Assembly: GCA_020740775.1 (NCBI GenBank)
Contig: JAHEWK010000003.1
Span: forward strand, 372,001 to 436,000
Source: Ilyonectria destructans
Lineage: Eukaryota; Ascomycota; Sordariomycetes; Hypocreales; Nectriaceae
Direction of reading: 5' to 3'
Length of the DNA stretch: 64,000 nt
Part shown: one piece after another, positions 1-11,940 of the stretch
Position numbering within the stretch: position 1 is the first letter of the stretch
How the letters are laid out: every line of letters starts with the position of its first letter
Translations under genes and position numbers: made by a program
The notes under the pieces: generated by a model
Databases searched by the model: none
Told to the model about the DNA's origin: nothing
The model's input: only the letters and a program-made list of their open reading frames with translations

Positions 1-1704
1 GATATATCTCAGTTCCTCCGTTACCAGCATTTTCTGAGAATATGGTATAATGTGTTCGGACATGGTCTTGCCAGCAACGGCAAAGACTCGCCTTTGCGAT
101 GCATAAACTGGCCAATTCGCTTCGTTTCTCCGTGTTATCGGTGTAGGAGCAAATGGCACGGCGTAGTGTCTGGACGCCTGGTTGCCACGATGCGGGTTCA
201 AAGTCAGAATCTTCCAGCATCAGGACATTGTAGTCATCATCTCTGATCCGAGGCGGCCGTCTCATGCCCAGAGACACCACCCGGTCGCGCATGAAGCAGG
301 TCCACCAGATACGCCGTCGAAGATGTTGCACTCTCGGCGGATCTGGAGACTTGGAGTTCGACGGGTCTTGGTGAAGCCCCGCTGCAAAGGCTTGAGAAAT
401 TGAAACGTCTATCCAATTCCAGGTGTTCCTGTGATTCTCTGGAGATTCGTACCAGAGGCTCATAAGTAGAAGCGCTTGCACGAGGACTAGGTGGTCAGAC
501 TCCGTGTTAAAGTCGTAGAGGAACTGTAGATGAGATCAGAAACGTAAAATCACTTGCTAGTTGAAGATGTTAAAGCTTACCCGAACCCTCTGGAAAAATG
601 CCTTACCGGCTTGTTTTCTCGTTGTAAAGCCCGCATTACGCAGGTACTCCAACTTCACGTGTGCCGTACCCGCGAATAGAACAGCTTGGAACAATAGCAA
701 GCTAACCTGTCCGGCCTTCCCATCCTGATTGCTCACTACCTGCAAGAACAGGTCGAGGTCGAGAATTGGCATAAACGGATAGACGTACTCAAAGAACGAC
801 CAGAGGAGCGCGTCTTGGCAGTCGAGGCTTGGCAGCGTGAGAGCTTGTCGAGAATGCAGGAAAGCCAGGTCATCGATGGCGATGCGCGTCGCCAGCGGCT
901 TGATGAATCCCGGCAAGTGCATGAAATGGGGAATGTCCAGCAACTTGGACACGGATGATGCTGCTGAGGGGGGATCTTTAATGATTTCCTGGATGGGTGT
1001 GTTTGGGAGGTAAGCTGGGCTTTGGTCACTGAGGGATGCAGCCAAGATGCCCAACATGTCTTCTTCTATACAAGGAACGAATCAGCGGTCAAGGAGCTAG
1101 AGTGAGCTGAGCGAGCGAGCCTTACCTGTGCTTGATAAGTCAGTTGTCTCTTCTTCGTAGGTTACTGGGATTGATTGGACTGGCGTAGGGTCATCGGACA
1201 TGGTGTAGTTACGGAGACCCTGAACCGAGAGTTTGGTCTCTTCGGTGTCAACCTCTCGGCTCAGCTCGACGGGATTATCTCTAGGGAGTGTAGCGGGCTT
1301 ATTTTCTTGGTAAAACCTATGTTGGGTCAGTGGGCGGTCCAAAATGAAGTTAAAAAAAGGCTAAAGATGAATGAGATCTTTTAATGAAACCAAGCCTGTA
1401 TAAAAATCTGCTACACGTACTTTGCATTCCGACGACTGGCCACGACACACTCGATGTTGTCCCATTTGCAGTTACCGCACGGGGCCCTCTGGACAACATC
1501 ACATCTGACTTTGCGGGCTCTGCACGAAAGACAGGCCCGAAGAGCTCGGCGCCTGAGATACTTTTTCGACCTCGGTGATGAAGGGGATTGTGGATGAGTA
1601 ACGGTGCGGCGCGAGGGAGCAGGCCCGTGATGATGTGAGTTGGAGCATGAGTGTGTGAGCATGGCGGTAGCTGCATGTGGCGAGTCGGTTCCGGTGGCGG
1701 ACAT
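1..1704 (-). CDS. Zn(II)2Cys6 transcription factor, CTF1/FarA-like (3' part beyond window)
   Basis: Nuclear regulator, partial. The start is the ATG at 1704. A Zn(II)2Cys6 DNA-binding domain follows at about residues 57-85 with spacing C-X2-C-X6-C-X7-C-X2-C-X6-C (begins CLSCRARKVRC). An intron of about 105 nt splits the linker, and further introns lie near 1070-1125 and 505-573. After these the middle-homology region reads through 'IPHFMHLPGF', 'LDALLW'-like and 'LLLMSLWYESPENHRNTW' segments, then 'RRIWWTCFMRDR', typical of the fungal-specific TF domain. The order of conserved blocks resembles cutinase transcription factor 1 and Aspergillus FarA/FarB, which activate fatty-acid and peroxisomal catabolism. 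The frame stays open to base 1, so the C-terminus is missing here. It is the outermost gene of the acyl-CoA cluster to its right and a good candidate for its regulator. The family call is from motif order only. Confidence 0.85.
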
Positions 1705-2121
1705 GTTGCAAGCAGAGAGATTGCCGGGGTCTAAACCGTCTAGATGATAGAATCACGACTCAAGTAAGGTATTTATCGGGAGGCTCTCAACAATCAACAT
1801 GATGCGGATCTTTTTAGCTTAGAGGCGATGCTGCCACGGCTAAAGGAACCCGCAGCCGTCCGCTTGGGCCGGAGCACGGCTATGTCATACCCGCGCCTCC
1901 TCTCGCCCAACCTAAAGCAGATGCGCTGTATTTACAGTGGAGGCTCGCTATGGTTCGACACTTCGGAGCCCTGTGGAGTGCGAGTGAGCCCTGGACCACA
2001 CCCAGGGTTAGCGCCATGTCTCCCCTGTCTACCCCACACTGTGGCTTCTGGGGAATGGCCTGTGTCCCTCCGCATTCTAGGGTATTAACTCTCCATCTCC
2101 AAACTTCATCGCACTCGCTCT

Positions 2122-4506
2122 ATGAGAACACGCACTCGAACAATCCCACAGCGCCGCCATCACGACGGCCGTGAAAAACCAGCCGCGCAAATGTCCGACG
2201 CGGCAGACGACTCCGACGGCGCCGAGAGCCAGCGCAAGCGAATCCGCCAGGCCTGTCTCAACTGCAGGCGGAAGAAGGTCCGCTGCGGTGGCGAGCGGCC
2301 CAACTGCACCTTCTGCAGCCGCCTCTCGCAGACATGCATCTACGTCGAGGATGGTCGTAGCCAGCGGCGCAGCTCCATGTCGTATTCGGGGCTCGACGAC
2401 TCTACTGAAGCAGTGCTGGTAATTTGTCCGAGTGTTCGAGGTCTTGACGCGGTGCTAACTAGCCATTCAGGAAGCAGTCAATTCCAGGTTTTCATCTCTC
2501 GAACACCGCTTCTCAAGAATAGAGAGTGCACTTGAAAGGTCTATTACCCCCACAATCTCCCAATTGCATCCGCTGCAAGTGTATATACTCATCTCTACAA
2601 CAGATTAGGACCCCTCTTGTCCGGCGTGGTCGCGATACCCGGATCCCAGGGACCGCCTTCGCCCGCGCAATTCCAAGCTTCGCCTCAACACCAACCTGAA
2701 CACCAACCTGGACAACTACTGGCCCAACAAAGCCCTCCAAATATACCCCAGTCCGTACCAGGAACACCAACGACCACATGTGAAGTCCCCCTCCCGCCAA
2801 TACACACACTGCTCTTCGCCGCCGATGTCTACTTCCGCTTCTGTCACAACCAACCCTACTCCTTGTTCCACGAACCAACCTTTCGCAGTCGCTTGGTGTC
2901 CGGTACCCTGCCGGCTCACCTGGTGTGGGCGCTTCTCTCAGCGGCTCGTCGATACTCAACGCTCCCGTACCTCTACTTGAAATCCGAAGATGATGCCATG
3001 GTCTATGCGAGAAGAGCTTGGGAATGTCTTAAATTGCCCTGGAATGGCTCCGTGAATGACGAGGAGGTTATTCCAGTGATACAAACCATCGTCCTAATAG
3101 TCAACACCGAGCATCCTGGTGAGTCCCTCTGGTGCAATGCGCTGTTCATCTGCCACAATGTTCTAACAATTACACCAAGCTGGCCACTGTGGCTCTGCAT
3201 ACATGAAACTAGGCTTCGCGCTCCGCATGGCCTTGCACTCCAAACTTCACATGGAACCTGAAACAGACCTGTCGCCAATCTTCCGAGAGGAGCGCAAGAG
3301 GACATTCTGGTCTCTCTATCTAGAGGATAAACTGATATCTCTCTCACGCGAGCGATTTGCCACTCTCAGCGACGAGGAGTGCAAGGTAAAACTACCATGT
3401 TCAGAGCCTGCATTCCGGGAAGGGCGCGGAGAAGACGCGCCTGTGCTCGCGTCATTCACTGGTGACTGTCTGGATCAGGAGGCTGTTGACACGTGTTGCC
3501 CGCTTGCGCTTATTACTGTCATGGCATCCACCCTAAGCCGAGTTTCGCACTATGTTCTCCAAGAAACTAGATGCTCTCAGCTAGGGTTGCCGTGGTCCCT
3601 ATCATCTCCTTACGCCGCTATATCGTCCACTCTAGTGCAGTTAGAGCACTATTTTGGCAGTACCGAGGATCTTAAGGAGAGCTTGATACGGCGATGTTTT
3701 GTTGATGGAGCTGTCGATCAGCACCTTGCAGGCTCCTTTATCTACTCAAAAGCATTATTCCATCTTTCTCATTGTCTTTTACATCACCCTTTCCTGCTTC
3801 AGCAGCGCCTACAGAAGCTAAAGCAAAAACCGCCGCCTACGTTTATCAAATCGGCGTGGGAAAAGTGTAGGGCGCATGCGAAGAGCCTGACGGACTTGAA
3901 GGATATTAAGAACCACAACGTTGTCATCCTGACATCGCTGTATGGCTACTGCACCATGGTTGCAGGTACAATCCACGTTCTCTCGATGAATGACGAAGAC
4001 GCTTCTGTTCGCGAGGAAGGGAAGAATCATTATTTAGCTGCCCTCGAATTTTTGCGGGAGCTGTCCTGTTATTGGAAGCATGCAGCTCTGATGGTAAACT
4101 TGCTCCCTTCTACATCTCGTGGGGAGGATTATTGGTCTAACTTGGTTCTAAACTTTAGGTCAATCGACTCGAGCGATTCCGTCTCCAGTACGAGAACCGC
4201 CGCCAAGAGTTGGACCCATGTACCCCCAGCGGCCACTCTCCCCACGACGTAAAGGCTCTGTGGCAAAGCGTTGACTATGCCCTGCTCTCTACTCCGACGC
4301 GTCCCGGCAGCCCCACGTCTGGAACCCAATCGAGTGGCGTAGAATACTTTACATCGCCAAGCCGACTCTTCGACTTTGCAGACTTTGGCATGTTTGCCGA
4401 AGGCGTAGAAGCACTTGGCACCCTGCCGCTGTTTGAAGGTAGCTTGGCCCTCACCATGGAGGGTCTGGGGCAGCATCATACAGTGCCAGATGTACCTGAA
4501 GTCTGA
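2122..4506 (+). CDS. Zn(II)2Cys6 transcription factor
   Basis: Second regulator, divergent from the first across about 420 bp. The binuclear cluster starts CLNCRRKKVRC and has spacing C-X2-C-X6-C-X6-C-X2-C-X6-C. It is followed by a short predicted coiled coil (about 'RFSSLEHRFSRIESALER') formed by splicing introns near 2420-2469 and 2539-2603. The fungal-specific TF domain then carries 'QPYSLFHEPTFRSRL' and 'FREERKRTFWSLYLEDKL'. Two more introns lie near 3120-3180 and 4092-4158, and the stop is at 4506. The start could be 2122 or the in-frame ATG at 2191 (MSDAADD...), which gives a more usual N-terminus. The target is unknown. Its position beside the acyl-CoA synthetase makes it a possible pathway-specific regulator. 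Confidence 0.85.
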
Positions 4507-4703
4507 CGTGGACCTTGTTTCCAGAAGGGCAATTCAATTTGGAACATTCTAGCTTGCTATGATTTATTTTACGGAATGACGTTAACAATTCATCTAAAAG
4601 CAAGCGCTATGTCATGTATATCTTGCCAATCCTAGGTCGGAAGCGGACGAAGAAGATTCGTCGTCCTCTAGCGTGAGACCGTCCTACCATGCACCTTTTG
4701 TAT

Positions 4704-6749
4704 CTACAACTTTGCCGCAATAGGACCAATGGATTTCCCAAGTAGCTGATGACACATGGCACTCAGCAAGTCCTTGCGGATCTTTCCGTTGCCGGTCATG
4801 GGGTAATCCTCGATCTTCTCTCCAAGCCCAACCCAGATGATGTGCTTCGGTGCCTTGTGTCGTCCAAGTTCCTCTTGGACCCATGCTCGCAACTCTTGGT
4901 CGGATGGCTTCCCATGCCTAGGGCGGGCAAGTAGGAAGGCAGCTACGGCTTCTCCATATCGCTCGTCCTTGACGCCAACGATGGAAGCGTTGCTTAGCGC
5001 GGGGTGTTGTAGCAGGCGCTCCTCGATTTCGAGGGGGTAGATGTTTTCGCCACCTATTCGAGGTGAGCAAATGATGATCAGCGTCTGTCATACGTAAACT
5101 TACCTCTAATGATGATATCCTTGATTCGTCCAGTAATTCGGCAATATCCATGCTCGTCGATAGTCGCCTCGTCACCAGTGTGCATCCACAACACGCCGTT
5201 TTCATCACGGATCATGACCTCTGCCGTCTTCTCAGGGGCCTTGTAATATCCCTGTTGTAGGAGGTATCCGGAGACGCAGAGCTCTCCGCGAGCACCAATT
5301 GGGAGGATGCGGTTGTTCGCGTCCACCACCTTGGCCGTGGCGTGGGGAAGGATCTGGCCCACTGTGTCTCGCTTCTGTTCCGGGGTGTCCGTAGTGGCGG
5401 TCATGAAACTGGCAGGGGAAGTTTCAGTCATACCTGTTCATTGATGAGAATTTGACTTCATTAACAGCCAGGCACGTGAAGCGCTGGAACTAAGACACAG
5501 TACGGATACTGGCACCACGCAGGCCTTGGGAACATGGCTGGAAACTCACCATATGTGATAGCAACATGCTCATAACCTAGCCTTCGTTGAATCTCACTCA
5601 TGAGCGCGGGCGGGATCTTGGTTCCAGCAGCAATGCCAGTTCTTATCGTCTTCACCTCTGCACCAATCTTATCCAGCTGTTTCATGACGGCAATGAACAT
5701 GGTTGGGACACCATGCAGCGCGGTGCAACTTTCTCTGATCAACATGTCAACCATTTGGGCAGCATCAAAGTCCCGTCCTGCGAAACCAATTGTGGCTCCG
5801 TGGGTGAATGTGGCCATGAGGCCAGCGACAAGACCGAAGCAATGGAATAGAGGAGGACCACAGCAGAGAACGTCCTCCGGCAACAATTTCATGTACTCTC
5901 CAATCGTGAAGCCGTTGTTGATGATGTTGCTGATGGCTTAGTCAGTATTGGATTCTTGGATATGCGGTTTTCGCATATTTCTTTGTGAACGGCGCTGGAA
6001 ACTGTGACTTACAAGTGGCTGAGCATGCTGGCCTTTGGCGCACCAGTGGTACCACTAGTGAATTGAAAATTCACCGCGGAGTCGGGATCAACAGAAACTT
6101 CCACCTTTTGAAGCTCGGCGTCAGATACTGAGCCTGCGGCGAAGATCACATCTTCGTACACGGACTCTGACAGGGGTGTGACTTCAGTTGAGCGCACTAA
6201 CACAACGTGCCTCAAGCCGAAATCCTGACTTCGCAGGCGCTCAAGAATTGGGACAGATGACTTGCGGTTGAGCACATCGGCGATGAATAACATACAAGGC
6301 TCTGAGTTTTCATCGTGGAGTTAGTAATTCGGAGGATGATGCTGGCCAGACACAGAATTGGATAACCACTGACCAGTATGTTCAATAGCTCGCACACACT
6401 CTGAGAGAGTATAGGTCTTGTTAAAGATAACCAAAACTGCACCGATGCGAGCCACGGCAAAGAAAAGCTCAACGAATCTCTCATCATCTCCAGACAAGAT
6501 GGCGACCCGATCACCTTGCCGAACACCCATGGCCAGTAAACCCTTTGCGAGGACTTTGCTGCGGTGGCATAGTTCTTCAAAGCTAAGGCGAGCATTGGTC
6601 CAGCCGACCAAAAGAGCATTTTTGTGGCCGTATTGTGCAGCTTGCTGATCGAGAAGCTGGCCAAGGGTGATCCGGAAAAGATCCGGCTTTTTGGAGCCGG
6701 TGACAAGGGACAAGGCTGGCTGGGATACCGCGCTGCTCGAGGATTGCAT
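4704..6749 (-). CDS. Acyl-CoA synthetase (AMP-forming), peroxisomal
   Basis: Predicted to activate a carboxylic acid to its CoA thioester through an acyl-AMP intermediate, the entry step of the cluster. Five exons are inferred. The AMP-binding motif 'FTSGTTGAPKASM' lies in exon 2, 'GMTETSPASF' (motif A5-like) after the third intron, 'WMHTGDEATIDEHGYCRITGR' style residues with 'IKDIIIRGGENIYPLEIEE' across the last intron, and the C-terminal catalytic Lys in 'TGNGKIRKDLL'. The protein ends in Ala-Lys-Leu, a canonical PTS1 peroxisomal import signal. Family knowledge: AtuH/FadD-like ligases serve branched and terpenoid acids, but the substrate cannot be read from sequence. It is divergent from the crotonase at 7091 and shares a 341-bp promoter holding a CCTCGG site. 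Confidence 0.93.
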
Positions 6750-7090
6750 CGTGGCGTGGCTTCTTAGCTTTGTATCTTCGGTATTTAAAGGATTTTGAAG
6801 GAATAATAGTACTAGGTGCTTGGAATTGATCTCTGAATTTGTTTAGGAATTGAGGCAATCATATTGGGATATAAAATACTAGTGTCTTCGCATCCATCAG
6901 GGAAGTCGGCTAACCACACGGCGACATCTCCGGCCCCGTTTTCCGGACCCAGGCCGCCCGCTGCATCTTCCCGGTACCTCGGTCCGCGTCAGTATGTTAA
7001 AGATTGAATTACCTCTTCAAATTAAGCGTTTTTTGTGGAGGACAGTATTATTGTTCAATCTCATTTTCAGGACATCCAAATTATTTCATT
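6750..7090. promoter_or_regulatory. Divergent promoter with CCTCGG element
   Basis: The 341 bp lie between the starts of the acyl-CoA synthetase (minus) and the crotonase (plus). CCTCGG is at 6977-6982. This hexamer is the known recognition sequence of the FarA/FarB/CTF1 regulators of fatty-acid catabolism. A single hexamer is weak evidence alone; it gains weight from recurring in other promoters of the cluster. Confidence 0.5.
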
Positions 7091-7991
7091 ATGGCGTCGT
7101 CACAGCCCGTTTTTGCCAACCCCCCACCGAACACCAAGCACTGCCTGGTCTCGTTCCCGAGCCCGAACATCCTGCTTGTGCTCATCAACAGACCGCGCAC
7201 TTTAAACTCCTTGTCCAATGAAGCGAGCAATGAACTGGACTCTGTCTTCAGATGGTTTGACAGTGAGCAGAGCCTTCGTGTCGCTGTGATTAGCGGAGTG
7301 GGGAAGGCGTTCTGCGTTGGCGCTGATCTCAAAGGTTAGTAAATCTCCACACTATGTTGTGTTTATTTCGCGAACCTAAGTAACGATATCTAATAAAATT
7401 ATAGAATGGATGGCAAACAATAAAAAGGGAGTTCCAATGAAGCTTCCCGAGAACGGATTGGGCGGTTTGTCATTTAGAGGTGGAAAGAAACCCGTCATTG
7501 CTGCAGTCAACGGCCCCGCGTATGGAGGTGGGTGCGAAATGGTCGTCAATTGCGACATGGTCATCGCGTCATCAACAGCAACATTCGGCTTGCCCGAGGT
7601 CAAACGAGGCGTGACTGCTTTCGCGGGAGCGCTGCCCCGGATCATGAAGACGGCCGGCAAGCAGCGTGCAGCTGAGTTGGCGTTGACGGGCCGGCCAGTG
7701 AGTGCACAAGAATTTAAGGATTGGGGTCTGTGTAACCACGTCGTTGAGGAAGGAAAGTGTGTGGAGAAGGCAATTGAGTATGCTAAAATGATTGCTGAGA
7801 ACAGCCCTGATGCGTCAATTGTGACACGCGAAGGGTTGAAACTTGGATGGGAGGCCCTAGGCGTTGTAGATGCTAGTCGAGTATTCTTGGAAGGTTGGAG
7901 CAACCGCATTTACGATGGTTCTAACATGCAGGAGGGCTTGGATGCGTTTACAGAGAAGCGAGAGCCGCGTTGGAAGGACAGCAAACTGTAG
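7091..7991 (+). CDS. Enoyl-CoA hydratase/isomerase (crotonase), peroxisomal
   Basis: Predicted to add water to a 2-enoyl-CoA. Two exons (7091-7334 and 7405-7991) encode 276 residues. Both crotonase catalytic glutamates are visible: the first in 'YGGGCEMVVNCDM' and the second in 'FGLPEVKRGV'. The oxyanion-hole segment is 'AFCVGADLKEW', formed across the splice junction. The C-terminus is Asp-Ser-Lys-Leu, a strong PTS1. The start is the first ATG after the upstream stop and gives a normal family length. With both glutamates present it should be a true hydratase of beta-oxidation, unlike the second crotonase of the cluster at 17,632, which lacks the first one. Confidence 0.93.
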
Positions 7992-8602
7992 TGCAGTTCA
8001 GACTAGAGACTACATATTGAGATACTATTCGCAATAAAGTTCATTTCACGAAACATAATGGTATTAGGTCTCCTGTGATGGATGTCTAACATGACTCGGC
8101 GGTCAGCATCCGTATTATGTCCGCGGTCACTCGATCCACTAATCGCGTATCAAGGGCAAATTACACTTCAAATGATGCATCACTCCCCGCCCCCTCACAA
8201 TCCATAATCTCACCCCAACATGGGTTCAGTTTGTCTTGGTGTGGTGATACAGCTCTAGCGGCGGCGGAATGCGCGGGCCCGGCTTCTTCTACCGTCTTAT
8301 CCTGGAGCCGAACAAAGGTTGCAACACGGGTATCTTTCCGTCCCCACATGGCGCCTGGCGAAGTCATTGCCGCGGATGATAATCATTTTCGGTACTGAAT
8401 AGGTTGTTAATGATGGTTAGCAGACATATTCTTAGCTTGCTGACGATTCTTGACATTCGGGGCTCGTTTGTACGCCCCTAACGCCCCTAACGCCCAATCG
8501 ACACTTGAGAAACGAAAGTCCAAGGAGGCGTATTCGGGCGACAACGCAATACTCAATAGTAGTGGCTCAGGTTTTGGCACCTGGTGTACATTCTCTATGA
8601 AC
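7992..8602. other. Intergenic region without a recognised gene
   Basis: The 611 bp lie between two genes transcribed in the same direction. Open frames here (for example 8117-8398) show no recognisable family and end without splice sites that would join them to the next gene. The stretch most likely holds the 3' end of the crotonase transcript and the promoter of the hydratase. No CCTCGG element was found. Confidence 0.5.
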
Positions 8603-9701
8603 ATGTCTGATCCTGGTGTCGGGTTTGAGTACCCCCCCAAGAAAGTTTCCTGGCTCAAACGGGATGTTCTACTGTTCAACGTCAGCATTGGTTGCAACCC
8701 CAGCGAACCGCAATTTCTATACGTAAGACAACAATCAATCATTGTTTCAAGAAGCATGGCTGACTCAGAAACTAGGAAAAACACAAAGGATTCGCCGCAT
8801 TTCCAACCTATCCGTTGTCACTCGGTTAGCTTTCATTGGCCTTAGTAACTTTTGAAGTGGACGTTAACGTGGCCTAGTGTTCAAACTCGATACTCAGGAA
8901 GTAATTGATTTTGAGGCTTCCCAAACCTCGAAGGATATTCCGGGAGTTCCAAAGCTAGACTCCAGCCGCCTTGTGGATGGACAACGTACAATCCAGCTGT
9001 TGAAGCCTCTCCCTGTCACATCGGTTGGGCGAGACTTTGAGTCTCGTTCAAAAGTATCAGGTGTTTATGATAAAGGTAATGCAGGTACTGTGGTCAAATC
9101 AGAGGATAGCATTGTAGACGTCGCCACAGGCGAAGTGTATGCTCGCGTTATTGGGAGCTGGTTCTACATCGGCCAAGGAAACTGGGGTGGTCCCCGGGGA
9201 CCGAGAGAACCATCTCTTCCTCCACCAAAGAGGAACCCTGATACGATACTCTCACTAAAGGTGCACGAAAATAGCGCACACATCTATCGGTAAGTCGCCG
9301 CGCTCATTTCACACTGGTAGGTGGCCACTGGCTAACTGACTCACAGTCTAAATGGAGACTACAATCCACTCCACGGAACTCCCGACGCGGGAATACAGAT
9401 GGGATTTGGCGGCATCATAATGCACGGCGTTTACGCGTACAATTGCATTGCTCACGACTTGCTGAAAGAACTGGGCCAGAGTGACCCTGCAAATTTCAGG
9501 GAGTTCCAGGCAAAGTTCGCTGGTGTTGTAAGACCAGGTGACCACATCAAGACGCAGGTATGGAGGCTGGGGGCAGATCCAGATGGCTGGGAGGAGATTC
9601 GCTGGGTTGCAACGGTTTTAGAGACGGGAAAGATGTGTCTCAGCGATGGTAGAGCGGTCATTCGTACCTCATGTCTCACTGCCACCGACAGTAAACTCTA
9701 G
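8603..9701 (+). CDS. MaoC-type (hydratase 2) enoyl-CoA hydratase, peroxisomal
   Basis: Predicted (R)-specific 2-enoyl-CoA hydratase of the hotdog fold, like the hydratase part of peroxisomal multifunctional enzyme type 2. Four exons are inferred: 8603-8722, 8776-8824, 8878-9289 and 9347-9701, giving 311 residues. The tiny second exon (encoding 'FAAFPTYPLSL') is supported because it restores a conserved N-terminal hotdog segment and keeps frame on both sides. The hydratase-2 motif spans the last junction: 'YRLNGDYNPLH' with catalytic Asp and His, then 'GFGGIIMHGV'. The C-terminus is Asp-Ser-Lys-Leu, a strong PTS1. An ATG two codons upstream (8597) is an alternative start. It stands as a separate protein, without the dehydrogenase domains found in the fungal Fox2 enzyme. 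Confidence 0.9.
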
Positions 9702-10193
9702 TACAAGCACAGTCAAGCATGAATCTAGAGCCAACGGCGACTGATACCCATGTTGCTCGTAACCGAGGAAGAGAGGAGTACTTCTACTCCTCCCGAGTAC
9801 CCGGGCCATCTTTGACATGACACTTCATCTAGAACCGTTCCATTAACCAATCTTCTGCAACTTATTGGCATTTGAGCGTCATGGGGTCCCCGCTTACGGA
9901 CACCGGGGAACTAACAAACCCCAGGAATCGGCAAAACATCGTTCTCCTATTCGGAACCATCACGGCCTAACACGGCGAAATACTACCGCGGAGAGGGAGC
10001 TAATGGGGTCTCGACTGCGTGCATATGCGGGGTAGTGCAGTCCCCAGACGCCACAACTTGGCATCTCCACACATAGGGGATGCCTCTTGGAACTGACTGA
10101 TCGTGTATATAGTTCTCATATCCTCGTAACATGTGTCCACCTCAATCAACACAGTCACCCTAACTCCTACATTGGATCTGAACTTGGCCCAAC
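9702..10193. promoter_or_regulatory. Intergenic promoter region of the MFS gene with CCGAGG element
   Basis: The 492 bp sit between the MaoC-type hydratase and the MFS transporter. CCGAGG (CCTCGG on the minus strand) occurs at 9763-9768. No open frame of interest is present. The region just before 10,194 is CA-rich as in fungal 5' untranslated leaders. Confidence 0.4.
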
Positions 10194-11940
10194 ATGTCTG
10201 ATAAGCAATCCGTGGGCGACCATAAAGTAACCCACCTCGAAGATGGTGGGAACTTGTCTTCTGGTGGCGAGAAGCTAGGCATTGACGCTGGAAATGTAAC
10301 CACAGTCTCTACTCCTAGTTGAAGTCGTACTAATTCTTCTATAGCTCCCTCGATACGACGATGCTGAAACCAAAGAGATCATGCGCAAGGTGGACTGGCG
10401 CCTGCTGCCTCCCCTGACAGTCCTCTACGTGCTGTCTTTTATGGATCGATCTAATATTGGAAATGCTAAAGTCGCTGGTATGAACGTGGATCTGGGACTT
10501 ACCGGGGCTCAGTTCAACATGGCATTGACCGTCTTCTTCTTCCCCTATGCCATGTTTGAGGTTCCCAGCAACATTGTTCTCAAGATCATGAGACCATCTC
10601 GGTGGATGACGATTCTTGTCATCACCTGGGGGGTGGTATGTTACCAGATATTCTTCCGGTATACCCTAGTCTGATCATAACTTTCTAGGTCCTCACCTTG
10701 CAAGGAATCGTCAAGACCTACCATCAACTGCTCGTGACTCGTATTCTGCTCGGGTTGGCCGAGGCAGGCTTCTTCCCTGCTGCCACGTATCTGTTGACGA
10801 CCTGGTATTGCCGATGGGAGGTGCAGACCAGACTGGCCGTCTTCTTCTCTGCTGCATCCCTCGCCGGTGCCTTTTCGGGTCTTCTCGCCTTTGGAATTCA
10901 ACATATGGATGGAGTCGCGGGGCTTGGTGGCTGGCGATGGATTTTTATCCTGGAGGGTATTCTCACTGTCGTCATCGGCTGTGCCATCCCCTTTATGCTA
11001 CCCGACTCCCCTAATGCCGCAGGATTCCTAACACAGGCAGAGAAGAACTTTATCAATCAGCGCCTGCAGCAGGATGCCGGAACAGCGGCCGGAAAAGTTG
11101 GCACAGAAGGCGCATTCCAGTGGAGATACCTGAAGGAGGCTCTCCTGGACTGGAAAATATATCTTGGATGTATCATTTACTGGGGGAACAGGTAAGTCTA
11201 TATCTTCGGGCCCAATATTCTGTCAAAACAAAGCTAATTAAACCCGACAACAGCATTTGCATTTACGGTTTCAGCTTCGCCTCGCCCACCATCATCCTCG
11301 AGCTCGGATACACTGCGGCCCAGGCCCAGCTTCTTACAATCCCAATCTATTTTGTCGGCGCTTGCTCGACTGTCTTCTTCGCATACATGGCCGACAGACG
11401 CCAAAAGCGCTGGCCCTTTATCCTTATCTCATTTAGCATTGGCATTATCGGCTTCGTCGGTCTGCTGTCCATCCCGCACCCACGCCTTCCTGGCCTGACT
11501 TACGCATTTCTATTCTGCATCCCTGCTGGACTATATCCTGCTGTAATTGGTTGCATTTCCTGGGTTGGAAATAATCTTGCACCTACCTTCAAGCGCGCCA
11601 TCGGCATGGCCGTATTGATGACGCTTGGCAACCTAGGTGGTGCCATCGGATCGAACATTTTCCTGGCCAACCAAGCCCCCCACTACTGGCTAGGCTACGG
11701 ATTTTCACTGGGAATTCTTCTTTGTGGAATTGCGGCTGTCTTTGCCCTGAGATATGCCACTCAAAGCATCAACAGACAGAGAGATCAAATGTCGGAGGCA
11801 GATATTCTGGCTAGATACAGCGAAGGTATATACTCCTACCATCGAGTACCAACTAATAAGAGTTGCGCATGCTAACCTTCATCTCAGATGAGTTAATCCA
11901 GATGGGAGATAAGTCGCCCTTATATCGCTATGTCTCTTAA
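10194..11940 (+). CDS. MFS transporter, anion:cation symporter (Dal5/Tna1-like) family
   Basis: Plasma-membrane carrier, probably for uptake of an organic acid that feeds the pathway. Five exons (10194-10295, 10345-10635, 10689-11191, 11254-11825, 11888-11940) encode 506 residues. The first membrane helix follows 'KVDWRLLPPLTVLYVLSFMD', and 'RSNIGNAK' is the family's conserved loop. 'LLGLAEAGFFPAATYLLTTW' and 'GGWRWIFILEG' are hallmarks of the allantoate/nicotinate/pantothenate permease family. About twelve hydrophobic segments are visible. The substrate is unknown; members move carboxylates and vitamins. The last exon is only 53 nt, and without it the protein would stop in an intron. Confidence 0.9.

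Noticed and set aside
8117..8398. Plus-strand frame of 93 codons upstream of the hydratase-2 gene
   Set aside because: No homology, and it starts and stops within a promoter-like region without splice sites leading to the next gene.
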